49,594 nucleotides of DNA from Micavibrio sp. UBA2705. GTDB lineage: Bacteria > Pseudomonadota > Alphaproteobacteria > Micavibrionales > Micavibrionaceae. Both the position numbers and the translations under genes were made by a program. This document shows positions 25,752 to 33,988 of this stretch, in pieces (within the stretch, counting starts at the first letter, position 1; each line of letters begins with the position of its first letter). Location: contig DELD01000067.1 of NCBI GenBank assembly GCA_002354205.1, positions 1-49,594 on the forward strand, written 5' to 3'. The notes under the pieces were generated by a model, which saw nothing but the letters and a program-made list of their open reading frames with translations, did not search any database and was not told the DNA's origin.

Positions 25752-26696
25752 ATGAATAAAGATAACGCAGAATCAGATATGCAGTCAGGCAACATTGCTT
25801 TATGGGGTGCGAATGGCTTTATCGGTCGGCATGTCGCGGCATATTATGCTGATAAGAGCGTGGATATGAAATTGTTTGCGCGTAATTTCGATGGTTTCCC
25901 TTTCAAGGCGTTCACCGCGAAGGCGCGTTATTGTTATGACTTTCATAATGTTGATGCTTTTGTGAGTGAATTGCAAGATTGCCAAACGTTGATTCTTGCC
26001 GTTAGCGCCTCGGGTGCACGGACATTTTGTGATGACCTTGAGGCCGAGATTACGTGTAATTTTGTCCCGCATAAGGCGCTGTTTGACGCGCTTTCTATGC
26101 AAGATCACAGCATCGAACATATTATATTTTTATCCTCTGGTGGTACGATCTATGGTGATATTGGCCACCATACTGCTGATGAAGATACGATCAAGCAGCC
26201 TATCAGCCCCTATGGTCAGGTGAAGTTAGATATTGAGCGCGAAATTATCGCCCAAAGCGCAGCTGCGGCGTGGGATTATACTATTCTACGCGTTGCCAAC
26301 CCTGTTGGGCGGTGGAGTAAAGGCAAAGGGCTCGTCAATGCGATTTTAAGCGCATTGCGCGATGATGTGCCGATGCATATTCAGGGCAAGGGCGAAGCAA
26401 TACGGGATTATTTTGATGCCCGCGATTTGGCACGGGTAATTGAACTTGCCCGTATCACCCCTGCGGCACGTAACCAAATATACAATATTGGCAGCGGCGC
26501 GGGTTTGTCGATTAACCAAGTCATAGAACTTGCTGAGCAGGTTACTGATAAGCGTGTGCAAAAGAATTATATAGAGAGTCTTGCCACTGACGTGCATTAT
26601 AATGTACTAAACACGCATAAAGCAGAGCAGCAATTAGGCTGGAGAGCGGAAATATCACTAACGAAAAGCATTGAATCAATGTGGAGTGAAGAATGA
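25752..26696 (+). CDS. Extended SDR nucleotide-sugar enzyme
   Basis: A 314-residue extended short-chain dehydrogenase/reductase. The NAD(P) motif reads GANGFIG (residues 19-25), lacking the second Gly of the usual GxxGxxG only in position, and the active site is SSGGTIYGD plus YGQVK (Tyr and Lys). DYFDARDLARVIEL is the typical downstream block. It is divergent from the FkbM gene and its stop overlaps the rfbB start by 4 nt (ATGA), so it is made together with RfbB. This makes it a candidate 4-ketoreductase or epimerase acting on the dTDP-4-keto-6-deoxyglucose that RfbB produces. That substrate is inferred from position only; UDP-glucose-4-epimerase-like activity is an alternative. Confidence 0.78.
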   Translation: MNKDNAESDMQSGNIALWGANGFIGRHVAAYYADKSVDMKLFARNFDGFPFKAFTAKARYCYDFHNVDAFVSELQDCQTLILAVSASGARTFCDDLEAEITCNFVPHKALFDALSMQDHSIEHIIFLSSGGTIYGDIGHHTADEDTIKQPISPYGQVKLDIEREIIAQSAAAAWDYTILRVANPVGRWSKGKGLVNAILSALRDDVPMHIQGKGEAIRDYFDARDLARVIELARITPAARNQIYNIGSGAGLSINQVIELAEQVTDKRVQKNYIESLATDVHYNVLNTHKAEQQLGWRAEISLTKSIESMWSEE

Positions 26697-27745
26697 AAAT
26701 TTTAATTACAGGCGGCGCAGGTTTTATTGGCTCTGCTGTCTGCCGTTATATTATTGAGAGCACAGACCACCATATTGTTAATTTGGATGCGCTGACTTAT
26801 GCGGCGGATATCTCCACATTGGACAGCATTGCGGATAATCCGCGCTATGCTTTTGTTGAAGCCAATATTTGTGATGCGCCGCGCCTTGATGCCGTATTTA
26901 CTGAATATCAACCAGATGCGGTAATGCATCTTGCCGCGGAATCGCATGTTGATCGTTCAATTGATGGCCCTGCGGTTTTTATACAAACCAATATAGTTGG
27001 CACGTATAATATGGTGCAAGCCGCGCTTAAATATTGGCAAGCGATGGACGATGCGCGCAAAAATGACTTCCGTTTTCATCATATTTCAACCGATGAAGTT
27101 TTTGGTACATTGGGCGCAGAAGGCTTGTTCCGTGAAGATACCGCTTACGCCCCCAATTCACCTTATTCAGCAAGTAAGGCTTCATCAGATCATATTGTGC
27201 GGGCATGGCATGAAACATTTGGTCTGCCCGTAGTGTTATCAAATTGTTCAAATAATTACGGCGCATATCAGTTTCCAGAAAAACTGATCCCTGTAATCAT
27301 CCTTAATGCTTTAAATGGTCGAACGATCCCAATTTATGGTAATGGCGAGAACGTTCGTGACTGGCTACATGTAGATGACCATGCTTGCGCCTTATATAAG
27401 GTACTGAGTGAAGGTGAGTTAGGCGAGAGTTACAATATTGGCGGCAATAGTGAGCGTAAAAATATTGATGTCGCGCGCGGCATTTGTGCGCTGCTTGATC
27501 GGCTTTGTCCGAATTCTGCGCATGCGCCGCATGATAAGCTGATCAGCTTTGTCAAAGACCGCCCAGGTCATGACCAAAGATACGCGATTGATGCCAGTAA
27601 GATTAAGAATGAACTGGGCTGGGAGCCGCAGGAAAGCTTTGACAGCGGGCTTGAAAAAACGGTGCGTTGGTATTTGAATAATATTGACTGGTGTGAAAAT
27701 ATCGCAAGCGGCGCTTATCTGCAGCGCCGTGGTCATGCAGCATAA
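26693..27745 (+). CDS. rfbB: dTDP-glucose 4,6-dehydratase
   Basis: A 350-residue RfbB/RmlB, converting dTDP-glucose to dTDP-4-keto-6-deoxyglucose with bound NAD. Signature parts are GGAGFIGSAVCRYII (residues 7-21), HLAAESHVDRSI, HISTDEVFGTLG (catalytic Asp-Glu), and NSPYSASKASSDHIVRAW with the Tyr-Lys pair. Later segments are NCSNNYGAYQFPEKLIP and GENVRDWLHVDDH. All are diagnostic. GGAG before the ATG gives a good ribosome site inside the preceding SDR gene. RfbC and RfbD, needed for dTDP-rhamnose, are not nearby, so the product may be another dTDP-6-deoxysugar. Confidence 0.95.
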   Translation: MKILITGGAGFIGSAVCRYIIESTDHHIVNLDALTYAADISTLDSIADNPRYAFVEANICDAPRLDAVFTEYQPDAVMHLAAESHVDRSIDGPAVFIQTNIVGTYNMVQAALKYWQAMDDARKNDFRFHHISTDEVFGTLGAEGLFREDTAYAPNSPYSASKASSDHIVRAWHETFGLPVVLSNCSNNYGAYQFPEKLIPVIILNALNGRTIPIYGNGENVRDWLHVDDHACALYKVLSEGELGESYNIGGNSERKNIDVARGICALLDRLCPNSAHAPHDKLISFVKDRPGHDQRYAIDASKIKNELGWEPQESFDSGLEKTVRWYLNNIDWCENIASGAYLQRRGHAA

Positions 27746-27769
27746 ATTCTAAGGATAGAGAGATACACG

Positions 27770-28654
27770 ATGGCAAAGCATTATAAAGGCATAATCATGG
27801 CGGGCGGCGCAGGGACGCGCCTTCACCCTGCGACATTGGCGATTAGCAAACAAATGCTGCCAATTTATGATAAGCCGATGATTTACTATCCGATTAGTAC
27901 CCTGATGTTAGGTGGCATTCGTGAAATTCTTATTATCACAACGCCAACTGATATTCGCCAGTTCCGCCGTCTTTTAGGCGATGGTTCGCAATGGGGCGTG
28001 CATTTTGAATATGTGATTCAGGAAAGCCCTGATGGTTTACCGCAAGCTTTTACTTTGGGGGCGGATTTCTTAGGTGATGATAACTGTGCCTTTATTTTGG
28101 GCGATAACATCTTCTACGGTAATATGTTTGGCTCTTACATTAAAAGCGCTATGGCGCGCGAAGATGGCGCGACAATATTTGGTTATCAGGTCGCCGACCC
28201 TGAACGTTTTGGCGTGGTTGAACTAGATGAGCAGCAGCGCGCAATATCAATTGAAGAAAAGCCGGAGAATCCAAAATCAAATTGGGCGGTTACGGGGCTG
28301 TATTTTTATGATAATAATGTAGTTGATATTGCAAAGTCGCTCAAGCCTTCACCGCGCGGTGAAACCGAAATTACCGACCTTAATCGCGTTTATATGGAAG
28401 AAAAGAAGCTCTTTGTTGAGCGCCTTGGGCGCGGCTATGCGTGGATTGACACAGGCACGCATGAATCGATGCTCGAAGCAGGTGAGTTTGTGCGCATTGT
28501 CGAAAAACGCCAAGGTTTGAAAATCGCCTGTCTAGAAGAAATCGCCTTTATGAATGGCTTTATTGATGCCGCGCAGCTCGAAAAAATTGCCGCGCAATAT
28601 AGTGACAAGAATGGTTATGGCAAATATTTGGCCGATATTCTAAAGCGGCATTAA
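27770..28654 (+). CDS. rfbA: Glucose-1-phosphate thymidylyltransferase
   Basis: A 294-residue RfbA/RmlA, making dTDP-glucose from dTTP and glucose-1-phosphate. The N-terminus has IIMAGGAGTRLHPATLAISK (nucleotide loop) and QMLPIYDKPMIYYPISTLM. Further on are QESPDGLPQAF, ILGDNIFYG, EEKPENPKSNWAVTGLYFYD and WIDTGTHESMLEAG, all family hallmarks. It follows rfbB by 24 nt on the same strand. Its stop is 1 nt from the stop of the convergent epimerase gene, with no terminator between. Confidence 0.95.
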   Translation: MAKHYKGIIMAGGAGTRLHPATLAISKQMLPIYDKPMIYYPISTLMLGGIREILIITTPTDIRQFRRLLGDGSQWGVHFEYVIQESPDGLPQAFTLGADFLGDDNCAFILGDNIFYGNMFGSYIKSAMAREDGATIFGYQVADPERFGVVELDEQQRAISIEEKPENPKSNWAVTGLYFYDNNVVDIAKSLKPSPRGETEITDLNRVYMEEKKLFVERLGRGYAWIDTGTHESMLEAGEFVRIVEKRQGLKIACLEEIAFMNGFIDAAQLEKIAAQYSDKNGYGKYLADILKRH

Positions 28655-28655
28655 G

Positions 28656-29633
28656 TTAATTGCCGTAATACCCCTTAAACCATTTTACAAATTCATGTAA
28701 ACCGTCCTGAATGGATATTTTGGGGGCGTAGTCGAGAATGTCTTGCGTTTGGCTGATGTCGGCATAGGTTTCTTTAACGTCGCCTGCTTGCATGGGTAGC
28801 AATTCTTTTTGCGCTTCACGGCCAAGTTCTTTTTCGATCACGGCGATGAAGTCTAATAATTTTTCGCTTCTGTGATTGCCGAGATTGAGAATGCGGTGCG
28901 GCGCATCGCCAGTCGGTGGGGTATTGAGGCCTTTGATAAGGCCGTCAACAACGTCGTCAATATAAGTGAAATCGCGTTTCATATCGCCATGATTAAAGAC
29001 TTGGATTGTTTTGCCCTCAGAGATGGCACGGGCAAATAGGAAATAGGCCATATCAGGGCGCCCCCATGGCCCGTAAACGGTGAAGAAACGAAACCCTGTC
29101 TGAGGGATGCCGTAAAGATGGGCGTAACTATAGCTCATCAATTCGTCGCTTTTCTTGGTCGCGGCATATAATGAGACGGGGCGGTCAACGGCCTGCGATA
29201 CGGCATAGGGAAGTTCGGTATTGCCGCCATAAACAGAAGATGAACTGGCGTAAACCAAATGCGCAAAGCCGTCTGTGTTGCGGCACATCTCAAGCATATT
29301 CAAATGCCCGACAAGGTTGCTCGAGACATAGGCATGTGGATTCTCAATCGAATAACGTACCCCTGCCTGCGCGGCAAGGTGAATAACTTTTTTAAACGGG
29401 CCTTGTGTGTGCCATAAGTTTTGTAGAGCGGGGAGGTCAGCAATATCAATTTTTTCGAAATGAAAACCTTCATGCTGACGCAATATATCAAGGCGCGCAT
29501 TTTTAAGCGTAACATCGTAATAATCATTTAGGTTGTCAATGCCGACAACATCATGACCCTTTTCTAGAAGTTTCAATGCTGTGTGAAAGCCAATAAAACC
29601 CGCAGCGCCTGTTATCAAAATAGGGTGAGACAT
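28656..29633 (-). CDS. UDP-glucuronate 4-epimerase-like SDR
   Basis: A 325-residue extended SDR. The start ILITGAAGFIGFHTALKLLE, the GIDNLNDYYDVTLKNARL block and AAQAGVRYSIENPHAYVSSN are characteristic of the CapI/LspL UDP-glucuronate (or galacturonate) 4-epimerases. YASSSSVYGGN and YAATKKSDELM hold the active-site Ser, Tyr and Lys, and FFTVYGPWGRPDMA is also typical. It probably supplies UDP-galacturonate to the polysaccharide. I chose the ATG at 29633, where family proteins begin; an ATG at 29675 would add 14 residues. It is convergent with rfbA and divergent from the mscS-like gene. Confidence 0.88.
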   Translation of the reverse strand: MSHPILITGAAGFIGFHTALKLLEKGHDVVGIDNLNDYYDVTLKNARLDILRQHEGFHFEKIDIADLPALQNLWHTQGPFKKVIHLAAQAGVRYSIENPHAYVSSNLVGHLNMLEMCRNTDGFAHLVYASSSSVYGGNTELPYAVSQAVDRPVSLYAATKKSDELMSYSYAHLYGIPQTGFRFFTVYGPWGRPDMAYFLFARAISEGKTIQVFNHGDMKRDFTYIDDVVDGLIKGLNTPPTGDAPHRILNLGNHRSEKLLDFIAVIEKELGREAQKELLPMQAGDVKETYADISQTQDILDYAPKISIQDGLHEFVKWFKGYYGN

Positions 29634-29897
29634 GTCGACGGGTGAACCTTTTATTCTTTTGTAAAGTTTATGCATCTATAGCGCGTTTAACAGGTTATTT
29701 TTTATATATTATTGGCGCTAAATACAATAGCGTCGTTTGACATTGTGAAATATATTCCTAATTTATCAAGGAAAACAATCATAATGGTGTGTAACAGGGC
29801 AGTTCGCAACGTCACGCCTTACTGTATATATTTCTTATACAGCGCAGTATAAATATGCTATGTTTTCTTTTTTGTTTATAGTCGCGGATGGTGCAAA

Positions 29898-30899
29898 ATG
29901 AGTTTACTACGCCAGATTTTAAAACCAAGAGGCACGCCAGCGAAATGGCTGGTCTTTATTACGCTGTTTGCAGTTTTGCTACTTGGCGGGCTAGGTTATC
30001 TTGATGTTGTGAAGCACTATTTGGATACAGATCAAGCATCTTTTGCGGTCGGCGCATATAAAATTAGCGCGTATCGGGCTCTACACTCAGCATTAATTGT
30101 CATTCTTGTGTTTTGGGGCGCGGCGATTGTTGCGGATATCGCAGAAAACCGTCTATCAAAAATAAAGAAAATGCGCGCATCGAACCGCTCGTTGCTGACG
30201 AAACTTGCACATATCTTGATTTATTTTGTCGCCGCGCTTGTCGCGCTAGATATTGTTGGCATCGATTTAACAACGCTGACGGTGTTTTCTGGCGCAGTGG
30301 GGATTGGTCTTGGTTTTGGCTTGCAGAAAATTGCATCTAATTTCATTAGTGGCCTGATTTTGCTGCTTGAAAAATCGGTTGAGCAAGATGATTTGGTCGA
30401 GTTGATGGATGGTACGGCGGGGTTTGTGCGTAAATCTAGCGCGCGTTACACCTTGCTTGAAACTTTTGATGGCAAAGAAATTATGATCCCGAATGAGGAT
30501 TTTATAACCAACCGCGTGATCAACTGGACGTTCACAAACTCTAAAGGCCGTATTGAAGCGTTGATTGGTGTTTCTTACGATTCAGATATTGAAAAAGCGC
30601 GCGATTTGATATTAGAAGCAGCAAAAGAACACCCGCGCTGTATTGACGACCCTGAACCAAAATGTTTTTTACGCAATTTTGGGGACAGCTCCGTCGATTT
30701 TGTGCTGCATTTTTGGGTAAAAGATGTCACGCAAGGGCGGTGGGAGCCGCATAGTGAAGTGCTGTTTGAAATTTGGAGAAAGTTTAAGGAAAACAATATT
30801 GAAATTCCGTTTCCGCAGCGCGATTTGCATATACGCAGCGCAAAGGGGCTTGAGGCCATCGCGCCAATAAATCCGGCGGCAAAAACGGCTAAGAAATAA
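29898..30899 (+). CDS. MscS-family mechanosensitive channel
   Basis: A 333-residue inner-membrane protein. Four hydrophobic helices lie in the first 160 residues; the last is the pore-lining TM3 region, GAVGIGLGFGLQKIASNFIS near 132-151, which is diagnostic for MscS. The beta-domain then has IMIPNEDFITNRVINWT. It opens under membrane tension to release solutes in osmotic downshock. The C-terminal tail is Ala/Lys-rich. It is followed after 29 nt by the ZntB-like gene, so they may be co-transcribed. The 15-mer TATAAATATGCTATG about 35 nt before the ATG is shared with the carbonic anhydrase upstream region. Confidence 0.92.
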   Translation: MSLLRQILKPRGTPAKWLVFITLFAVLLLGGLGYLDVVKHYLDTDQASFAVGAYKISAYRALHSALIVILVFWGAAIVADIAENRLSKIKKMRASNRSLLTKLAHILIYFVAALVALDIVGIDLTTLTVFSGAVGIGLGFGLQKIASNFISGLILLLEKSVEQDDLVELMDGTAGFVRKSSARYTLLETFDGKEIMIPNEDFITNRVINWTFTNSKGRIEALIGVSYDSDIEKARDLILEAAKEHPRCIDDPEPKCFLRNFGDSSVDFVLHFWVKDVTQGRWEPHSEVLFEIWRKFKENNIEIPFPQRDLHIRSAKGLEAIAPINPAAKTAKK

Positions 30900-30928
30900 A
30901 TAAAACTTATGTAGTAAAGGGCGGTAAA

Positions 30929-31906
30929 ATGCTAGAAACGATTGGACATCTACACGCTTACGCGATATCTGGCGATGGGCATGGCCGCGCGCTTAATGAT
31001 CAGGAAGCATCAGAAATTGCAAAAAGTGATGCGTTAGCATGGGTGCATTTAGACGCACGTGACCCTGCCGCGCGGCAATGGTTAGAAGAAGAGATTCCGT
31101 ATTTGGATAGCATTATCGTTTCAGCGTTGCTCGCCGATGAAACGCGCCCACGCATTGCGGAATATGATGAAGGCGCATTGCTTATTCTGCGCGGCGTGAA
31201 TTTAAACGAAAACGCCCAGCCAGAGGATATGGTCTCGATCCGGCTGTGGATTGATGCGCACCGCATCATTAGCGTGCAGCGCCGACCATTAAAGGCCGTG
31301 AAGGACATTGTCAGCAGTTTCGCACATGGTAAAGGGCCAAAAAATTCAGGTGATTTTATCACGATGCTGGCTGCGAATTTATTTGAACGTATGGAGCCTG
31401 TGTTCCTAGACCTTGATGAAGCGCTTGATGATATTGAAGAAGATGTGATGGAAGCGCCAGATGCAAAGGAGCGCAATAGCATTACATCTATCCGTAAGCA
31501 AGCAATCGTCTTTAAACGCTATATAACGCCGCAGCGCGATGTCATTGCCCATTTAAGAACGTCAGAGCAGCCATGGTTAGAGCCGTTTCACAAACGCCGC
31601 CTGCAGGAATCTTATGACCGCGTTATTCGCTATGTTGAGGATTTGGATACAATACGTGAGCGCGCGCAGATTATTAAGGATGAACTTGCCAATGCACTGG
31701 CGGATAAGATGAATAAAAACCTTTATATGCTTTCCGTTATTGCCGCGATATTTTTGCCTTTGGGGTTTTTGACAGGGCTTTTGGGCGTTAATGTTTCGGG
31801 CATACCAGGGGCAGACAGCCCCTATGGTTTTACCATTTTTAATGGGTTTTTATTTGTAGTGATCGTAGTACAAATTTGGATTTTCAAAAAACTGAAATGG
31901 TTTTAA
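30929..31906 (+). CDS. ZntB/CorA-family divalent-cation transporter
   Basis: A 325-residue CorA-superfamily protein. The long N-terminal cytoplasmic domain has ISVQRRPLKAVKDI and a heptad-rich region (DLDEALDDIEEDVM onward). Two C-terminal helices flank GVNVSGIPG, where CorA has the GMN motif; GVN followed by xGIPG is the ZntB form. ZntB moves Zn2+ driven by a proton gradient, whereas CorA moves Mg2+, so ZntB is the better name. The C-terminal VVIVVQIWIFKKLKWF is typical. Expression may depend on the preceding mscS-like gene, 29 nt upstream. Confidence 0.85.
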   Translation: MLETIGHLHAYAISGDGHGRALNDQEASEIAKSDALAWVHLDARDPAARQWLEEEIPYLDSIIVSALLADETRPRIAEYDEGALLILRGVNLNENAQPEDMVSIRLWIDAHRIISVQRRPLKAVKDIVSSFAHGKGPKNSGDFITMLAANLFERMEPVFLDLDEALDDIEEDVMEAPDAKERNSITSIRKQAIVFKRYITPQRDVIAHLRTSEQPWLEPFHKRRLQESYDRVIRYVEDLDTIRERAQIIKDELANALADKMNKNLYMLSVIAAIFLPLGFLTGLLGVNVSGIPGADSPYGFTIFNGFLFVVIVVQIWIFKKLKWF

Positions 31907-32004
31907 GATCGGGCGTAAATATAACGCTTTATTTCGTCTAAAAAAGCGCGTAAGAAGACGATAAATATACACGCGTAATCACTAAATATGAAAGTTAAAA
32001 TGCC

Positions 32005-32907
32005 ATGAAAATCGGAATACTCTCTCGCGGAGCAGAATTATACTCAACGAAGCGCCTTGTGGAGGCAGCAGAGGCGCGCGGACATGAAGCGCGTGTGATT
32101 GATGTGCTTAAATGTTACATGAACATTAATTCGACAAAGTCTGAAGTGCATTATAATGACGAAATTTTGAAATTAGATGCCGTGGTTTCACGCATTGGCG
32201 CAACGGTGTCTTTTTATGGTACAGCGACGCTGCGCCAATTTGAAAGCGCGGGGGTTTATGCCTTGAATGGCTCGCTTGCGATCACACGCTCACGTGATAA
32301 ACTGCGTGCGCATCAAATTTTATCGCAAAAAAACCTTGGTATGCCGAATACGGGCTATGCACATTCGACGGATAATACGGATGATCTTATTAAAATGATG
32401 GGCGGCGCGCCTTTGGTGATTAAGCTGCTGGAAAGCGCGCAAGGTAAAGGCGTTATTTTGGCGGAAACCAAAAAAGCAGCCGAAAGCGTTATTGAGGCTT
32501 TTCGTGGGCTTGAAGCACATTTCTTGGTACAAGAATTTATCAAGGAATCAAACGGCTCTGACATACGCTGTTTTGTGATTGGCGATAAAGTTATTGCCTC
32601 GATGATGCGTACAGCGCAAGATGGCGACTTCCGTTCTAATTTGCATAGTGGCGGGATTGGCCAAAAAATTAAAATTACGCCAGAAGAGCGCAAACTTGCC
32701 GTTGCAGGCGCAAAAGCCATGGGCTTGGATGTTGCAGGTGTTGATTTAGTGCGCTCAGATCGAGGGCCATTAATTCTTGAAGTGAACTCATCCCCCGGTT
32801 TAGAAGGTATTGAGAAAACTTCTGGTAAAGATATTGCGAGTTTAATGATAGAATATCTTGAGAAAAATGTGGCGACGAAGAAAAAGAGTCGTACCAATAA
32901 GGGTTAA
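32005..32907 (+). CDS. rimK: RimK-type ATP-grasp ligase
   Basis: A 300-residue RimK, an ATP-grasp enzyme that adds glutamate residues to the C-terminus of ribosomal protein S6 and can make poly-glutamate. Diagnostic segments are MKIGILSRGAELYSTKRL at the start, SRDKLRAHQILSQKNLGMPNT, PLVIKLLESAQGKGV (ATP loop), and VQEFIKESNGSDIRCFVIG. Near the end, GVDLVRSDRGPLILEVNSSPG carries the metal-binding Glu and Asn. It is followed after 3 nt by an aspartoacylase-family gene, and the two are surely one transcript. This pairing with a zinc hydrolase recurs near rimK in many bacteria and suggests an enzyme trimming the glutamate tail. Confidence 0.92.
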   Translation: MKIGILSRGAELYSTKRLVEAAEARGHEARVIDVLKCYMNINSTKSEVHYNDEILKLDAVVSRIGATVSFYGTATLRQFESAGVYALNGSLAITRSRDKLRAHQILSQKNLGMPNTGYAHSTDNTDDLIKMMGGAPLVIKLLESAQGKGVILAETKKAAESVIEAFRGLEAHFLVQEFIKESNGSDIRCFVIGDKVIASMMRTAQDGDFRSNLHSGGIGQKIKITPEERKLAVAGAKAMGLDVAGVDLVRSDRGPLILEVNSSPGLEGIEKTSGKDIASLMIEYLEKNVATKKKSRTNKG

Positions 32908-32910
32908 TGC

Positions 32911-33942
32911 ATGCCAACATCACTTGTTATTGCCAATCAAAAAATAAAACCAGGGGAACGCAAGGTCATCAATTTGGATGTTGCGAAGCTCTATGATTTT
33001 ACTGAAATGACCATCCCTGTTGAGGTTGTGCGCGGTAAAAAAGAAGGCCCGATACTGTTTGTCAGCGCCGCTGTGCATGGCGATGAAATTAATGGCGTTG
33101 AAATTATACGCCGCTTGCTGTGTCGTAAATCACTAAATAGCATTAAAGGCACGCTTATCGCGGTGCCGATTGTGAATGTTTTTGGGTTTAACAACAAGTC
33201 GCGTTATTTGCCTGACCGCCGCGATTTGAACCGTAATTTTCCGGGCTCAGAGACTGGGTCATTAACCGCGCAGCTTGCCCATGTGTTTATGACCGAGATT
33301 GTCGATAAATGTACCCATGGCATAGATTTACATTGCGCGGCGATTAACCGCGCCAATTTACCGCAAATCCGTGCTTGCCTTGACGATGAAGAAACCCAAA
33401 GAATGGCGAGGGCGTTTAGGTCGCCCGTTATTTTGCATTCTGAACTTCGGGATGGTTCGCTGCGTGAGGCGACGCGGGCGCGTAATATTCCAACCTTGCT
33501 TTTTGAAGGCGGCGAAGCGCTGCGCTTTAACGAAAAAGTGATCAAAAGCGGCCTTGAAGGCGTGATATCCGTTATGCGTGATATTGGTATGCTGCGTGCG
33601 GTGAAAAAGAAAACGCCCCCACGTGAGGTGTTTGTGGCGCGGTCATCACACTGGATCCGTGCGCCGCATAGCGGTATTCTTGCGGTGAAGAAAAGCCTAG
33701 GCGACCGCGTGCGTAAAGGACAGGTAATTGGTGTGGTTTCTGACCCTTTTGGTAAGGAAAGCTTTGAGATTTTGGCAAAACGCACAGGCATCATTATTGG
33801 CATCGCAACTCTACCGCTACTGAATAGCGGTGATGCTGTTTTTCATGTTGCGACATTTGAAGATGTTCACGCCGTGGAAGAACATGTTGACCTATACGAA
33901 GAAACGCTGGCCACCGATGATGGCGCGCGTTTTATGGATTAA
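32911..33942 (+). CDS. Succinylglutamate desuccinylase/aspartoacylase-family zinc hydrolase
   Basis: A 343-residue member of the M14-like AstE/AspA family. HGDEINGVEII (near residue 54) carries the HxxE zinc ligands and DLHCAA (near 139) the third His. NRNFPG near 109 gives the substrate Asn/Arg, and FEGGEA near 195 holds a candidate catalytic Glu. The C-terminal third (RAPHSGILAVKKSLGDRVRK onward) looks like a small beta-barrel with a biotinyl-like strand pattern, common in this subfamily. It is 3 nt after rimK. The substrate is likely a glutamyl or acyl-amino-acid amide; removal of RimK-added residues is an inference. Confidence 0.85.
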   Translation: MPTSLVIANQKIKPGERKVINLDVAKLYDFTEMTIPVEVVRGKKEGPILFVSAAVHGDEINGVEIIRRLLCRKSLNSIKGTLIAVPIVNVFGFNNKSRYLPDRRDLNRNFPGSETGSLTAQLAHVFMTEIVDKCTHGIDLHCAAINRANLPQIRACLDDEETQRMARAFRSPVILHSELRDGSLREATRARNIPTLLFEGGEALRFNEKVIKSGLEGVISVMRDIGMLRAVKKKTPPREVFVARSSHWIRAPHSGILAVKKSLGDRVRKGQVIGVVSDPFGKESFEILAKRTGIIIGIATLPLLNSGDAVFHVATFEDVHAVEEHVDLYEETLATDDGARFMD

Positions 33943-33988
33943 TAATCCGCACTCCTAAAACTTTAATTTTTATAACAAAGAGAACATC

